DNA of 64,000 bases from Dyadobacter sp. CY326 (GCF_021390515.1 NZ_JAJUXI010000011.1:186001-250000), one strand, 5' to 3'. Positions 8,332 to 18,339 are shown, counted from the stretch's first letter. Notes: generated by a model from the sequence alone, not told the origin. Program-made: numbers and translations.

Positions 8332-11300
8332 TTAAAAATTCAAGTTGATGCCGAATGTGTAAATGACAGGCAATGGATAGGTTCCGTTATCGACTCCAAA
8401 AGCGGTTGTGCTTCCGCCAATTTCAGGTGTAAATCCAGTGCTGTTTGTGAATGTTTTCAAGTTCTGCGCATTCACATAAAGTCTGAGCGACTTCAAACGC
8501 AGGTTTTTCAAAGCTTCCGCAGAGAAATTGTAGCCCAATTGCACGTTTCTGATCCGGAAAAAGCTTCCGTCCTCGATCCAGTAAGACGAAGGCAAATAGT
8601 TATTCGAGCGGGAAGTGTTCAATATTGGCTCCCAGTTTGAAGTTCCGGGCCCGTTCCAGCGATCCAATCTTTCTGTTTGATAATTGAACTGCGCGAATGT
8701 ACTGCGGTTCCATTGGCGGAATATCTCGTTGCCATACACACCATTCAGTTCAACGCCAGCATCAAATCCTTTGTATTTGGCTGAAAATGAAGCACCATAA
8801 GTTAGATCCGGTGTAGGGTTGCCAATCAATGTTCTGTCGGCTTCGGTGATAAAACCGTCGTTGTTGACATCTTTATATTTAATGTCACCCGGCGAAACTT
8901 CTCCAATCGAGCTTACAGGTGATTTGATAAATTCAGCTTCCGTCTGGTAAATTCCATCCGCTACATAACCCCAGAAATAACCAATTGGAAAGCCTTCCGT
9001 TGTGCGGGATGCACCATTGATGATGTCATAACCCTTGGTCGAAAGCTTTTGGACTTTGTTGTTAATCGTCGTGAGATTTCCACCGATCGTGTATGAAAAA
9101 TCATCCGTAACCTGCTGGTTCCAGCTGGCCGACAGTTCGAAACCGTGGTTTCTTACCTCTCCCAGGTTACTCAAACCAGGAATTGTTCCGGCTATTCCGG
9201 GCACAAGCACGAGAATGTCTTTCGTGAGCTTGTTATAATAGTTGGCTTCAACTTGCAGACGGTTTTTAAGCATATTAAACTCAATGCCACCCTCGTAAGC
9301 ATTCACTTTTTCCCAATGCAGGTTCGGGTCAGCGATGTATTCGTTTTGCAAACCAGCAACAATATTTTCACCGAAAACGCCCGAATTAGCTGCTGTCAGC
9401 GTCGGATAGGCGGGATAGCGATATTTGTCGTCAATGTTCTGGTTACCCAAGATTCCATATGATCCCTTAATTTTCAGGTAATCGAAAAGACTCTGATCTT
9501 TGAAAAAATCTTCCTCACTCACAACCCAGCCCAATCCTACTGCGCCAAAATCCTGCCATCTGCCGCTGCCCAAAAAGGCGGAGCTTCCATCTTTTCTGTA
9601 AGATGCATTGACCAGATATTTTCCTTTGTAATTGTAAAGCACACGTCCGAGGAAGGACAATGTTGACGATTCCCAGGCAGAACCGGAACCAGTTCTTGTT
9701 GCGGCATCTCCCACATTATCCGTATACCAAAAACGTGGATCATTCGGAATGGCAAAACTGCTGCCTTGTCTTACCGTAGAAGCCGTTTCTTCAAATGACC
9801 TGAAATAAGTGGTAACACCGCCTAAAACAGTCAAATCGTGATCGCCAAAAGCTTTTTTATACGTTAGCAAATAATCCTGCTGCAACTTTGGAAAAATGTT
9901 CTGCTTTTGATTCACAACAGTTTGTCTCACGACAGCATCAGTTTTGTCCTCACCAACTATTTCCGGGTTATAGACATTAACGAGCGGCTGATAGTTGCGG
10001 ATGGTGTTAAAGCCATAATCCGCGTACAACGCAGCACGGAATGTGAAGTCTTTCAGGAAGTTGAACTCCCCATAAATGCTTCCGACAGCCCGGTATTCTC
10101 GTAATATTTCAGTGTTTTTTTGCAGTTCAACGTCAACCAATGGATTGTAAACCTGTGCGCGCTGAAAATCAGGAAGTGTGTGATAAAGACCATATTGATC
10201 ATTAAAAACAGGCGCAATAGGCGCTGCGAGAATGGCGCCGCCGACATTTTTCTTTTTATCACCCGATGGCGTTGCGCGGTAACCACTGAATGTCATGCCG
10301 AATTTCAGGTTCTTGTTCACCTGCAATTCATCATTAATGTTCAATGTCAGCTTGCCGTATTTCTCATGTTTGATCAACCCCTCTTCCTGCACCGTTCCAA
10401 GCCCCATATAAAAGCGGTTTTTCTCGGTTGCGCCGGAAATGCTGACATTATTATAATTCAAAAAGCCATTTTGGAAAATTTGATCCTGCCAATCCGTGTC
10501 GCCTGTCCAGTTGGTGTAGTCGTAAGCGGCGCTGCCCTGATTCGCCAACTGCTCGTTATAGAGCTCTTTGAACTGTGAAGCGTTGGTCATGCTAATGCGG
10601 TCTGCAACTTTTTTGACGCCGACCGACGAATTGAAATTGACATTCAATGTTCCCGCTTTTGCCTTTTTCGTTGTGACAGCAATGGCACCATTAGCACCCC
10701 TTACCCCGAAAATCGCCAGCGACGATGGATCTTTCAAAACTTCGATGGACTCAATATCAGCCGGGTTCAGGAAGTTGATGTTATCGTTCAAGATTCCGTC
10801 TACGATATAAACGGGCTTCACACCATTGATCGAGTTGGTTCCCCTAATGCGCACATCCGGCTCTTCACCAGCACGTCCGGAGTTGACAACCGAAAGACCT
10901 GCCACTTTTCCTTGCAATGAAGTAATCGGGTTTGCGGAGGGCTTATCGGAGATTTCGGCGCCTTTAATGGTTACAATGGATCCTGTCAGATCGCGCTTAC
11001 TTGCCGTTCCGTATCCAATGACGACCACTTCGCCCAATGCTTTCGCGTCTTCCGCCAGGGCAACGTCGATGGTGCTCTTTGTGCCAACCGGCACTTCCTG
11101 CGGTGTCATGCCGATCATGGATATGACGACAATTGCATTTTGGTTGGGGACATTGATCGTATATTTCCCTTCCGTGTCAGTCGGAACTCCGGTCGTCGTT
11201 CCTTTTATGAGAACGCTGGCACCCGGCAGTGCCGAGCCATCGCTGGCAGAAGTAACCTTTCCTGTTACATTTATTTCCTGACCATAGGAGACCAGACTCC

Positions 11301-11346
11301 CAGACAGCAAAACGATCATGTACAGTAATCGTACAATAGTTTTCAT
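8332..11346 (-). CDS. SusC/RagA family TonB-linked outer membrane transporter
   Basis: A TonB-dependent importer of oligosaccharides that works with the SusD lipoprotein encoded next to it. Domains in order: signal peptide (about 22 aa), CarboxypepD-regulatory-like domain (VTGKVTSASDGSALPGASV, about 25-100), plug domain with VVVIGYGTASKRDLTGS and VRIRGTNSINGVKPVYIVDG, then a 22-strand barrel ending in aromatic LNF. The length, 1004 aa, is typical. The DUF4880/sigma-interaction extension of transducers is absent, which fits control by the propeller regulator encoded just upstream rather than by an anti-sigma relay. Confidence 0.96.
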   Translation of the reverse strand: MKTIVRLLYMIVLLSGSLVSYGQEINVTGKVTSASDGSALPGASVLIKGTTTGVPTDTEGKYTINVPNQNAIVVISMIGMTPQEVPVGTKSTIDVALAEDAKALGEVVVIGYGTASKRDLTGSIVTIKGAEISDKPSANPITSLQGKVAGLSVVNSGRAGEEPDVRIRGTNSINGVKPVYIVDGILNDNINFLNPADIESIEVLKDPSSLAIFGVRGANGAIAVTTKKAKAGTLNVNFNSSVGVKKVADRISMTNASQFKELYNEQLANQGSAAYDYTNWTGDTDWQDQIFQNGFLNYNNVSISGATEKNRFYMGLGTVQEEGLIKHEKYGKLTLNINDELQVNKNLKFGMTFSGYRATPSGDKKKNVGGAILAAPIAPVFNDQYGLYHTLPDFQRAQVYNPLVDVELQKNTEILREYRAVGSIYGEFNFLKDFTFRAALYADYGFNTIRNYQPLVNVYNPEIVGEDKTDAVVRQTVVNQKQNIFPKLQQDYLLTYKKAFGDHDLTVLGGVTTYFRSFEETASTVRQGSSFAIPNDPRFWYTDNVGDAATRTGSGSAWESSTLSFLGRVLYNYKGKYLVNASYRKDGSSAFLGSGRWQDFGAVGLGWVVSEEDFFKDQSLFDYLKIKGSYGILGNQNIDDKYRYPAYPTLTAANSGVFGENIVAGLQNEYIADPNLHWEKVNAYEGGIEFNMLKNRLQVEANYYNKLTKDILVLVPGIAGTIPGLSNLGEVRNHGFELSASWNQQVTDDFSYTIGGNLTTINNKVQKLSTKGYDIINGASRTTEGFPIGYFWGYVADGIYQTEAEFIKSPVSSIGEVSPGDIKYKDVNNDGFITEADRTLIGNPTPDLTYGASFSAKYKGFDAGVELNGVYGNEIFRQWNRSTFAQFNYQTERLDRWNGPGTSNWEPILNTSRSNNYLPSSYWIEDGSFFRIRNVQLGYNFSAEALKNLRLKSLRLYVNAQNLKTFTNSTGFTPEIGGSTTAFGVDNGTYPLPVIYTFGINLNF

Positions 11347-11393
11347 TGATGGTTTTAATTTGGTATAGAATTATTAAAAGAATTTATTGTCTT

Positions 11394-11426
11394 CAAATTT
11401 AAACTCAAAGACAAGGAAAATTCAAG
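11394..11426 (-). promoter_or_regulatory. candidate Bacteroidota promoter for the SusC-SusD operon
   Basis: On the minus strand TAAATTTG (complement of 11394-11401) matches the -7 consensus TAnnTTTG exactly. A CTTG (complement of 11423-11426) lies 21 bases upstream, near the expected -33 position. The -7 element is 47 bases upstream of the SusC start codon. The -33 element is imperfect. Confidence 0.45.
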
Positions 11427-11514
11427 AAAACGACTACATCAACTATACATCAATGAGAATAATGCAAGGATAAACTGCATTTATGAGAGTTGGTAACGGA
11501 TTAATACAACAGTG

Positions 11515-14418
11515 CTAAACGTCCATCATAAATTGGACGAGATTGGCATCAGCGCCCAGGCCAAGCTTTTTCCGAAGTCGATAGCGCTTGATTTCAACGC
11601 CCCGCACGGAGATTCCAAGGGCTGGTGCCATCTCTTTTGTGGAGAGATTCATGCGTAAACAGGCTGCCAGCCGGAGTTCAGAAGGGGAAATGCTGGGACA
11701 GATCTGGCGAAGCCTTTTGAAGAATTGTTCATGGACCTCGTCAAAATTTTGCTCGAACAATTCCCAATCTTCCTTGCCAGCAACATTGCGTTCGATGCTG
11801 TTCAGCAGTTTTTGGTAATGAATGTTGGGAAGCTGCTGACCCATTTCGGCTTTCACTTGTTTCAGCTCATCACGGATCTCTTCCAGGATTTCGTTTTTAC
11901 GGACAACATTGATTGCAATGTTGCTAAGTTTCTGACTTTTGCTCTGAATATCACTTTGCAATTTCTCATTCTGGATCTGCATAATCTGCCGCTCACTGGC
12001 CAGGCGTTGTTGACGCAATTTGTCCTCCTGCTCTTCAATAAGCCGGTTTCTATGGCGAACAAGTCTTTTTTCCTGATAAAGAATGATGGAAACAAATGCT
12101 AGGCCGACGACCAATGCAAAAAGCAGTTTCGCCAGCAATGTTTCGCGCCAGTAAGGCTGCACGCTAAATCGGTAAGCAGTGATGCTATCATTCAAACTGC
12201 TTCTGACTTCAAAAATATAATTGGTGGATTCCAGATTGGTAAATTCTACGAAGCTTTGGTCCGTCCATTCAGACCATTGATCAGACAGGCCTCGGAGGCG
12301 ATATTTGAATAGCGTGCTCTGGCCGTAAACCGGCAATGCAAAGTTGATCCTTAGCGATCGGACGCTGGATGGCAGCGCCGGACTTCCTGAAATGCTGAAT
12401 GTTTGTGACAGCGTTCTGAGGTTTGCCACTTTCCTAATAATTGGCGCGGCAGTCGGTTCGGCGGAATTTGATCCCGAGAGCCGATTGTAAAGTGCATAGC
12501 CATTGGCAAGACAAAAAAAGTAATAATCCTTGGAGACGGGAATGATGGTTTCGCTGTTACGAATCAGAGTCAGCGCCAGGCTGTGGACTTTGTTTGCGGA
12601 AGTGTGGAATGCAATGCGGTTTAAAAAAACTTTGAACCAATCGCCGCCGACCCCGGTGCGCACTTTAAATGTCTCATCTTCATCTCCGGCATTGAAATCC
12701 GCAGACGGTTTAAGATTATTATTTGCATCGGGTTGCAGAAAAACGGCGCCGGAACGGACATAAATGCGATTTTTCGAATTCATAATCTCGACCGAAAACT
12801 CGCCCGGCAGATCTTTTGGCGCTTTGAATTCCTTCCATAATGTTGCAGAATCCAGGTTTGGTGTCAATTGCGCCATAAACAAGCCCTTATAAGCATGTCC
12901 AAGCCAATAAGAACCTTTGCTATCGCGGACAATCTGTTTTACAGGAATCGGCGGAATGCCTTTTACGGGATAGGCATAGGTCCATAAGTTTTGCGCGTCT
13001 TTCCTGTACACATGAAGCCCGTTATAAGATCCTTGGAGCAGAAGCGTGTCATTTCCGGACTGTATGGGCAGCATGATCCAGCCGCCTGTAATGTCCGAAA
13101 TCTTCGTAATTCCGTTTTCAGTAATCCGGTAAGTTGCGTCGTTATGTCCGCAAATGAGCTGATCCTCAAACACATTGAGGTTCCAGGTTTGACCTTCCAG
13201 ACCAGGAACGGCGCGAAATGGCTCTGTGGAAAGCCACTTTTTCACAAAAACGCCCTTATTAGAACCGACATACAATTTTCCACGCCAAATGGCGGCCGCA
13301 TAAGTGGAGCCAAGCGGATTATCGTTGGTTTGATATGAAATAATTGGCGACGACATCTTGATCATGTCAATGCCCTGATCCAGCCCGATCCAAAGCTGCT
13401 CGCGACTATCTTCTTTTAACGCCAGCACCGTGTTATTCTGCAATCCGGTGTCCTTATTGAAATGATATTTGAGGTTTCCGCTTTTGTCAATAACATAAAC
13501 ACCAGCCTGAATTGTCCCAAAAACAAGGCTACTGTCTTGTCTGAGCGTGATGGCGCGGTTAATAATGTTTCTTTGCAATTCTTCGGAAAGCGGAATTCTC
13601 CAAGGCGTTAAAATGCCATTTTTCCATAAAAACAACCCATGTTTAAAGGTCGTTATCAACACATTGCCTGCCGAAAAAGGCAAAATTGATGACACAATCG
13701 CTGTTGAAAGGCCTTGGGTTCCGGGCAATGGCTCAAACTTTTCCCCCTTCAATTCATAAATGCCCTTTCCAATGGTGGGCAGCAAAAGTCGATTGTTGAC
13801 GAAGCGCAGGAACATGAAGTTTCCCGGCGTTTCCAGCTCAATGAGCTTTTGGCCGTCGTAGCGATAAATTCGCGAAAAAGATTGGAAATAAATGTAATCA
13901 GGTGTCTTGGTGATGTGCCAGATTTCCTCCGTTTTCAGGCTCGCAAAGTTAGATTGCTTGCTTAATGAGTAATATTTGAGCTGCCCATCAGTTTCTTTTT
14001 TCCAATAACCAAATTCAGAAAAGCCGCCAACATAAATGCGCTGCTCCATTTTGAAAGGGCGGTTCAGGACTTTGCCTACGGGCTCATTCGGGGCCGTTTC
14101 ATCATAAAGGACTGATCTGACAATTTGCCGGTCGGGGAATGGATGCAGCTTCCACGATGCACCGTCATATTCCATAAGGCCGTCGGAATTCGCAGCGTAA
14201 ATGATCTGATCACTGCTTTGGTCAATGGCCCAGTTCTGGTTATGCGCTTTGTAAACTGCTGATGCATAATTTGTTAAAGGAGGCGTTTCCTGAGCGTTTG
14301 CAATCAGAATGCTTGCAAAAAATAAAAGCAATGCGGTCCACTTTTCAGCCTTGTAACTTAAAGGCTGATTGAATAAATAAAACAATGACGACCGTCTTGC
14401 GTCGGGTTCACAAATCAT
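11515..14418 (-). CDS. membrane-spanning propeller/Y_Y_Y sensor fused to LuxR-type DNA-binding domain
   Basis: A one-protein sensor and transcription factor. Order of parts: a signal or membrane segment (about residues 26-42, WTALLLFFASILIANA), periplasmic two-component-regulator-type propeller repeats (for example ALKEDSREQLWIGLDQGI, 100-650), a Y_Y_Y domain (FKYRLRGLSDQWSEWT), one transmembrane helix at about 761-781, a long coiled coil, and a C-terminal LuxR-like helix-turn-helix (about 911-960, SPSELRLAACLRMNLSTKEM). No histidine kinase or receiver domain lies between membrane and DNA-binding part. It sits directly upstream of SusC and is the probable inducer of the glycan operon. The first 25 residues are poor in signal character, so the true start may be further in. 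Confidence 0.88.
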   Translation of the reverse strand: MICEPDARRSSLFYLFNQPLSYKAEKWTALLLFFASILIANAQETPPLTNYASAVYKAHNQNWAIDQSSDQIIYAANSDGLMEYDGASWKLHPFPDRQIVRSVLYDETAPNEPVGKVLNRPFKMEQRIYVGGFSEFGYWKKETDGQLKYYSLSKQSNFASLKTEEIWHITKTPDYIYFQSFSRIYRYDGQKLIELETPGNFMFLRFVNNRLLLPTIGKGIYELKGEKFEPLPGTQGLSTAIVSSILPFSAGNVLITTFKHGLFLWKNGILTPWRIPLSEELQRNIINRAITLRQDSSLVFGTIQAGVYVIDKSGNLKYHFNKDTGLQNNTVLALKEDSREQLWIGLDQGIDMIKMSSPIISYQTNDNPLGSTYAAAIWRGKLYVGSNKGVFVKKWLSTEPFRAVPGLEGQTWNLNVFEDQLICGHNDATYRITENGITKISDITGGWIMLPIQSGNDTLLLQGSYNGLHVYRKDAQNLWTYAYPVKGIPPIPVKQIVRDSKGSYWLGHAYKGLFMAQLTPNLDSATLWKEFKAPKDLPGEFSVEIMNSKNRIYVRSGAVFLQPDANNNLKPSADFNAGDEDETFKVRTGVGGDWFKVFLNRIAFHTSANKVHSLALTLIRNSETIIPVSKDYYFFCLANGYALYNRLSGSNSAEPTAAPIIRKVANLRTLSQTFSISGSPALPSSVRSLRINFALPVYGQSTLFKYRLRGLSDQWSEWTDQSFVEFTNLESTNYIFEVRSSLNDSITAYRFSVQPYWRETLLAKLLFALVVGLAFVSIILYQEKRLVRHRNRLIEEQEDKLRQQRLASERQIMQIQNEKLQSDIQSKSQKLSNIAINVVRKNEILEEIRDELKQVKAEMGQQLPNIHYQKLLNSIERNVAGKEDWELFEQNFDEVHEQFFKRLRQICPSISPSELRLAACLRMNLSTKEMAPALGISVRGVEIKRYRLRKKLGLGADANLVQFMMDV

Positions 14419-14442
14419 TTACAGCGTTTTGGTGTCTTGTGT

Positions 14443-14477
14443 CAGACTTTCCAGGTCTTCAAGACCTGGAAAGTCTG
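14443..14477. repeat. 35-base perfect palindrome between regulator and TonB receptor genes
   Basis: Arms CAGACTTTCCAGGTCTT (14443-14459) and AAGACCTGGAAAGTCTG (14461-14477) are perfectly complementary over 17 bases with a single C between them. It lies 6 bases past the stop of the receptor gene and 24 bases before the regulator start. It can terminate the receptor transcript, but the near-zero loop and lack of a T-tract are more like the dispersed palindromes of this phylum. Confidence 0.85.
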
Positions 14478-14482
14478 GATTC

Positions 14483-17275
14483 TCAAAAATTGAAATTCAG
14501 CCTCGCAAAAATATAACGTCCATTCACGCCCATTTGCTGCACACGGCGCGAATACACGAAGCGGCCTAAACTCACATTTCCGGAATGCTGATGCTTTTCC
14601 TGATAAACGTCAAAAACATTATTTGCGCCAATTGACAGGTTAATTCCTTTCAAAAGGTCATAATTCAATGCTATATCGGTCACAATTTTTGCATCGAAAG
14701 TCTGATCCAATGTTTCTTTCTCGCCTGTAAGCGTGTTGATGGGCCAGGATTCTGGTTTTGTTGGGTCAATGGTTGGGTCCCAATATGCAACTTCGCCAAA
14801 GCGAACGCTGCGTAACATCACGCCAAATTTGCCTGCTTTGTAATTAATGGTCAGGCTTTGCTTGTTTTTTGGACTTGCGATTTCAAAACGGCTTAAATCC
14901 TCGCGGTTGAAATAAGTGTTAACCTGTCCGGTTTGCTCCAAAATTTCCGATGCATGAATAATCGGCTTGCCAGCGGCATCCTTTTTCACTTTGTTTTGGA
15001 TAAATGTTCCTGCCAAAACTGCCCGGATTGACTGGTCTCCGCCCATTTTTGCATTGTAAGAAAGCACGCCTTCCAGGCCTCTCGACCGCGTATCAACTGC
15101 ATTGGAGAAGAAATTAGCAGTTGTTGCATTTGCTGCTGCAAGTTGCGCCTTCAATGCTGCGTTTCCTGCATCGCTGAAATTGTTGGTCAACACAATGCGG
15201 TCGTCAATGTCAATTTGATAAGCGTCCAGTGTAAGTTCAAATGCATTGTTCACCTGGATTGTCGTTCCGACTGTGAAGCTTTGGGAAGTTTCCTGTTTCA
15301 GCTTGGGAATGCCCAGGATTTGCGCGGGTCTGCTGTCGTTGGTGAATGTTCCGCTTTCCTGCGGGATCTGCTGTCCGTTTTGCGTTACAAAAAGCGTGTT
15401 GGTTTTCGCATAATAACGCTGCTGCAACGAAGGCGCGCGAAATCCGCTGCTTGCTGACGCACGAAGCGCAATGCCGTCTGTAATTTTGTAGCGCGACGAG
15501 ACTTTGTAATTCAATGTGTTTCCAAAATCGGAGTAGTTTTCAAATCGCAACGCAGCGCTCAGCACCCAGGCCTTTGTAATGTCTTGTTCCAGATCCAGAT
15601 AACCAGCCACGCTGCTCCTGGAATGTGATCCTGCATTTTGAGGAAAAAACCCAGAAAAAACCTGCGCACCAGCTGCAACGCCAGCAGCAACATCATAGTT
15701 TTTGTAGGAAGATTCCTCACCAGCAGTGATCGTATATTTATCCGTCCGCTGCTCGGCCCCAACCGCCACGTTCAATCCGGATAACACATTGAATTTCCTT
15801 CCAAGATCCAGGTTGATGGTGTTTTGGGAAAAACCATTTCCGCCTGCATTGAATGTCGTCTGAAAATCGCTTGTGCTCACAGCCTGCGTATAATTTACGG
15901 AATTGGAGATCTCGTAATCAAAATCATTTTTACCAAAAGTGTTGCTCAGGTCAAATTTCCACTGGCCAACTGTGCCGCGAAACCCTGCGGACGCAGAAAT
16001 GTCCGTCACATCACTGTTAATTTCCGGTAAAAAGCCATTGGGATAAGCTGAGAACACATTGTTGCGCACAGCTGCCGGAATGCCGTTGGGATATCTGTAA
16101 AAGCCAGCCGCATTGCCTTTTTTGTTGTTATAACCGCCAAAAGCATAGATTTCCATGCCGGGAGCCACAGGAATGTTTGCATTCAAAACAACGCCGCCGC
16201 CCTGCACTTTGGAATTTCCAATGCGCATATCAAAGTCATTTCGGTTCAGTCCTCTTTCGGTTAAGATCTCATCATCAACAACATTGCCGTTGACCGCTGG
16301 GAAAAGCTGACCCGTGTAAGTGCCCGTGCGGTTGGTCGCTTCGCGGGTTACATATTCGCCGGTAATGTTGACAAATCCCTTTTCGCCTACTTTGAATCCA
16401 TAATTGAGGCCAACCTGCGCAGTTCCGCCGTCAGTAACATTCACGGACTCGTCTGCGCCGTTGTTGATGATGTAATTTTTGTCATAAGTCGTCACATTCT
16501 GGCCGTAGGAGACATTTCCGCTGAGGCCGGTTCTGTTTTTCAGAATGATGTTGATTACGCCTGCGATGGCGTCGGAGCCATATTGTGCTGACGCGCCGTC
16601 TCGAAGGATTTCAATGCGGTCGACTGCTGTTGCCGGAATGGCGTTCAAGTCGGTTCCAACGGTTCCGCGGTTTACCGTTCCGTTCACATTGACGAGCGAC
16701 GACTGATGCCTTCTTTTGCCATTAACCAAAACTAAAACCTGATCGGGCCCCAAACCTCGTAATTGTGCAGGATCAATGTGGTCGGAGCCGTCAGAGATCG
16801 TCTGGCGTGACGATTGGAAGGAAGGCGCGATATAAGTCAGGATTTGGTTAATGTCCACCTGTCCGACATTGTTGGCGATCTGGGACACCGGAATGATATC
16901 CACTGGCACCGGCGAGTCAATACGCGACCGGCCGCCGCTTCTGGATCCGGTAACAACAATCTCGCTCAGAATTTCCGACGATTCGGCGAGTGATACATTT
17001 AGCGTGAGCATTTCACCGGATCTTACTTGCGCCGGGACGATTTTGGAAGTGTAGCCAATGAAGGAAACGACCACATTGTAAACACCTTCATCAATGTTGA
17101 CCGAATAATTGCCGTCGCCGTCGGTGACCGTTCCATTGTTGGTGCCTTGTACGAGAATCGAAACTCCTGGCAACCCGGAGCCATTTTTTTCATCCGTGAT
17201 TTTCCCCTTAATTCCCTGAGAAAGTGCCTGGAATGAAACGAAAAGACTGACAAATAGAATTAGAGCATTTTTCAT
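14483..17275 (-). CDS. TonB-dependent receptor with carboxypeptidase-like N-terminal domain
   Basis: Outer-membrane active transporter. I set the start at the ATG at 17275 because it gives a clean signal peptide (MKNALILFVSLFVSFQALSQ); an upstream codon at 17335 would add 20 charged residues before it. The order is signal peptide, CarboxypepD-regulatory-like domain (IKGKITDEKNGSGLPGVSIL), plug domain (DPAQLRGLGPDQVLVLVNGK, ATAVDRIEILRDGASAQYG), then a barrel ending YIFARLNFNF. It is not SusC-like, as the usual SusC plug motif is absent, and has no SusD of its own. Relatives of this type import siderophores, vitamins or small glycans. Placement upstream of the glycan regulator makes a role in the same locus possible but not shown. 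Confidence 0.9.
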   Translation of the reverse strand: MKNALILFVSLFVSFQALSQGIKGKITDEKNGSGLPGVSILVQGTNNGTVTDGDGNYSVNIDEGVYNVVVSFIGYTSKIVPAQVRSGEMLTLNVSLAESSEILSEIVVTGSRSGGRSRIDSPVPVDIIPVSQIANNVGQVDINQILTYIAPSFQSSRQTISDGSDHIDPAQLRGLGPDQVLVLVNGKRRHQSSLVNVNGTVNRGTVGTDLNAIPATAVDRIEILRDGASAQYGSDAIAGVINIILKNRTGLSGNVSYGQNVTTYDKNYIINNGADESVNVTDGGTAQVGLNYGFKVGEKGFVNITGEYVTREATNRTGTYTGQLFPAVNGNVVDDEILTERGLNRNDFDMRIGNSKVQGGGVVLNANIPVAPGMEIYAFGGYNNKKGNAAGFYRYPNGIPAAVRNNVFSAYPNGFLPEINSDVTDISASAGFRGTVGQWKFDLSNTFGKNDFDYEISNSVNYTQAVSTSDFQTTFNAGGNGFSQNTINLDLGRKFNVLSGLNVAVGAEQRTDKYTITAGEESSYKNYDVAAGVAAGAQVFSGFFPQNAGSHSRSSVAGYLDLEQDITKAWVLSAALRFENYSDFGNTLNYKVSSRYKITDGIALRASASSGFRAPSLQQRYYAKTNTLFVTQNGQQIPQESGTFTNDSRPAQILGIPKLKQETSQSFTVGTTIQVNNAFELTLDAYQIDIDDRIVLTNNFSDAGNAALKAQLAAANATTANFFSNAVDTRSRGLEGVLSYNAKMGGDQSIRAVLAGTFIQNKVKKDAAGKPIIHASEILEQTGQVNTYFNREDLSRFEIASPKNKQSLTINYKAGKFGVMLRSVRFGEVAYWDPTIDPTKPESWPINTLTGEKETLDQTFDAKIVTDIALNYDLLKGINLSIGANNVFDVYQEKHQHSGNVSLGRFVYSRRVQQMGVNGRYIFARLNFNF

Positions 17276-17344
17276 ATACGTGCGGTTAGATGATAAAAAA
17301 TCTCCAATTAGACGTACATTTCTATGCCAGGTCACATTCTTGAA

Positions 17345-17390
17345 AAAAAAATCGAAAAAAAAACCTGACCGGATTTCCGGACAGGTTTTT
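17345..17390 (-). terminator. intrinsic terminator after mdh
   Basis: AAACCTG-A-CCGG (17361-17372) pairs with CCGG-A-CAGGTTT (17377-17388) around the loop ATTT, with one A-A mismatch. On the minus strand it is followed by a run of nine T and further T-rich sequence. It lies 25 bases past the mdh stop. Confidence 0.88.
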
Positions 17391-17412
17391 GCAGTGGTTT
17401 ATTTCGGTCTAT

Positions 17413-18339
17413 TTACAAGTTCAAAGCAGCGTTCATTGATCTCACTGCCTCTGCTGATTTTTCGAAAGCGGCTTTCTCTGAGTCTGTTAGGTCGAGGTGA
17501 ATGATCTTTTCCCATCCTTTTCTGCCCAACACAACCGGCACGCCCATGCAGATATCGCTCTGGCCATATTCGCCTTCCAGATAAACGCTGCAAGGCACAA
17601 TTCTCTTCTGATCGCGAACGATGCTCTCAACCAAAAGCAATGTGGCCGCGCCCGGAGCATACCAGGCAGAAGTGCCAATCAATTTGGTCAAAGTCGCGCC
17701 GCCCACCATGGTGTCAGCCGCCACTTTTTCCAGCTCATCCGTTGAAAGGAAATTGCTTACCGGAAGACCATTGTAAGTTGCCAATCTTGTCAACGGAATC
17801 ATGGTTGTATCGCCATGGCCACCAATCACCATTCCGTGGATGTCCAGCGGAGAAGCGTTCATGGCCAGTGCCAGGTAAGTTTTGAAACGCGCGCTGTCCA
17901 ATGCGCCGCCCATTCCAATCAGTTTTTCCTTTGCAATCCCCGACTCTTTCAAAGCCAGATAAGTCATGGTATCCATTGGATTGGACACAACGATAATGAT
18001 CGCATCAGGAGAGTATTTTAGAATATTTTCAGTAACACCTTTTACAATTCCAGCGTTGATTCCGATCAGTTCTTCACGCGTCATACCAGGCTTGCGGGGC
18101 AGGCCGGATGTGATTACAACAACATCGGAGCCCTTTGTTTTTTCATAATCATTGGTTGAGCCAACAGGTTTCGTATTGAACCCCAGCAAAGCTGCTGTCT
18201 GGTACATATCCAGCGATTTTCCCTCGCTTACGCCTTCTTTTATATCCAATAAAACGACCTCTTCAGCCAATTCACGACGAATAATATTATCGGCAGTAGT
18301 TGCACCAACGGCGCCTGCACCCACAACAGTAATCTTCAT
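17413..18339 (-). CDS. mdh: malate dehydrogenase
   Basis: Oxidises malate to oxaloacetate with NAD in the citric acid cycle. The 308-aa chain has the Rossmann GAGAVG at residues 7-12, the acidic NAD-selecting residue in VVLLDI, the substrate loop arginines in LPRKPGMTREEL, the VSNPMD motif and the catalytic His in GGHGDTTM. Length and motifs match the LDH-like malate dehydrogenases of Bacteroidota. It is a single gene with its own terminator. Confidence 0.95.
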   Translation of the reverse strand: MKITVVGAGAVGATTADNIIRRELAEEVVLLDIKEGVSEGKSLDMYQTAALLGFNTKPVGSTNDYEKTKGSDVVVITSGLPRKPGMTREELIGINAGIVKGVTENILKYSPDAIIIVVSNPMDTMTYLALKESGIAKEKLIGMGGALDSARFKTYLALAMNASPLDIHGMVIGGHGDTTMIPLTRLATYNGLPVSNFLSTDELEKVAADTMVGGATLTKLIGTSAWYAPGAATLLLVESIVRDQKRIVPCSVYLEGEYGQSDICMGVPVVLGRKGWEKIIHLDLTDSEKAAFEKSAEAVRSMNAALNL

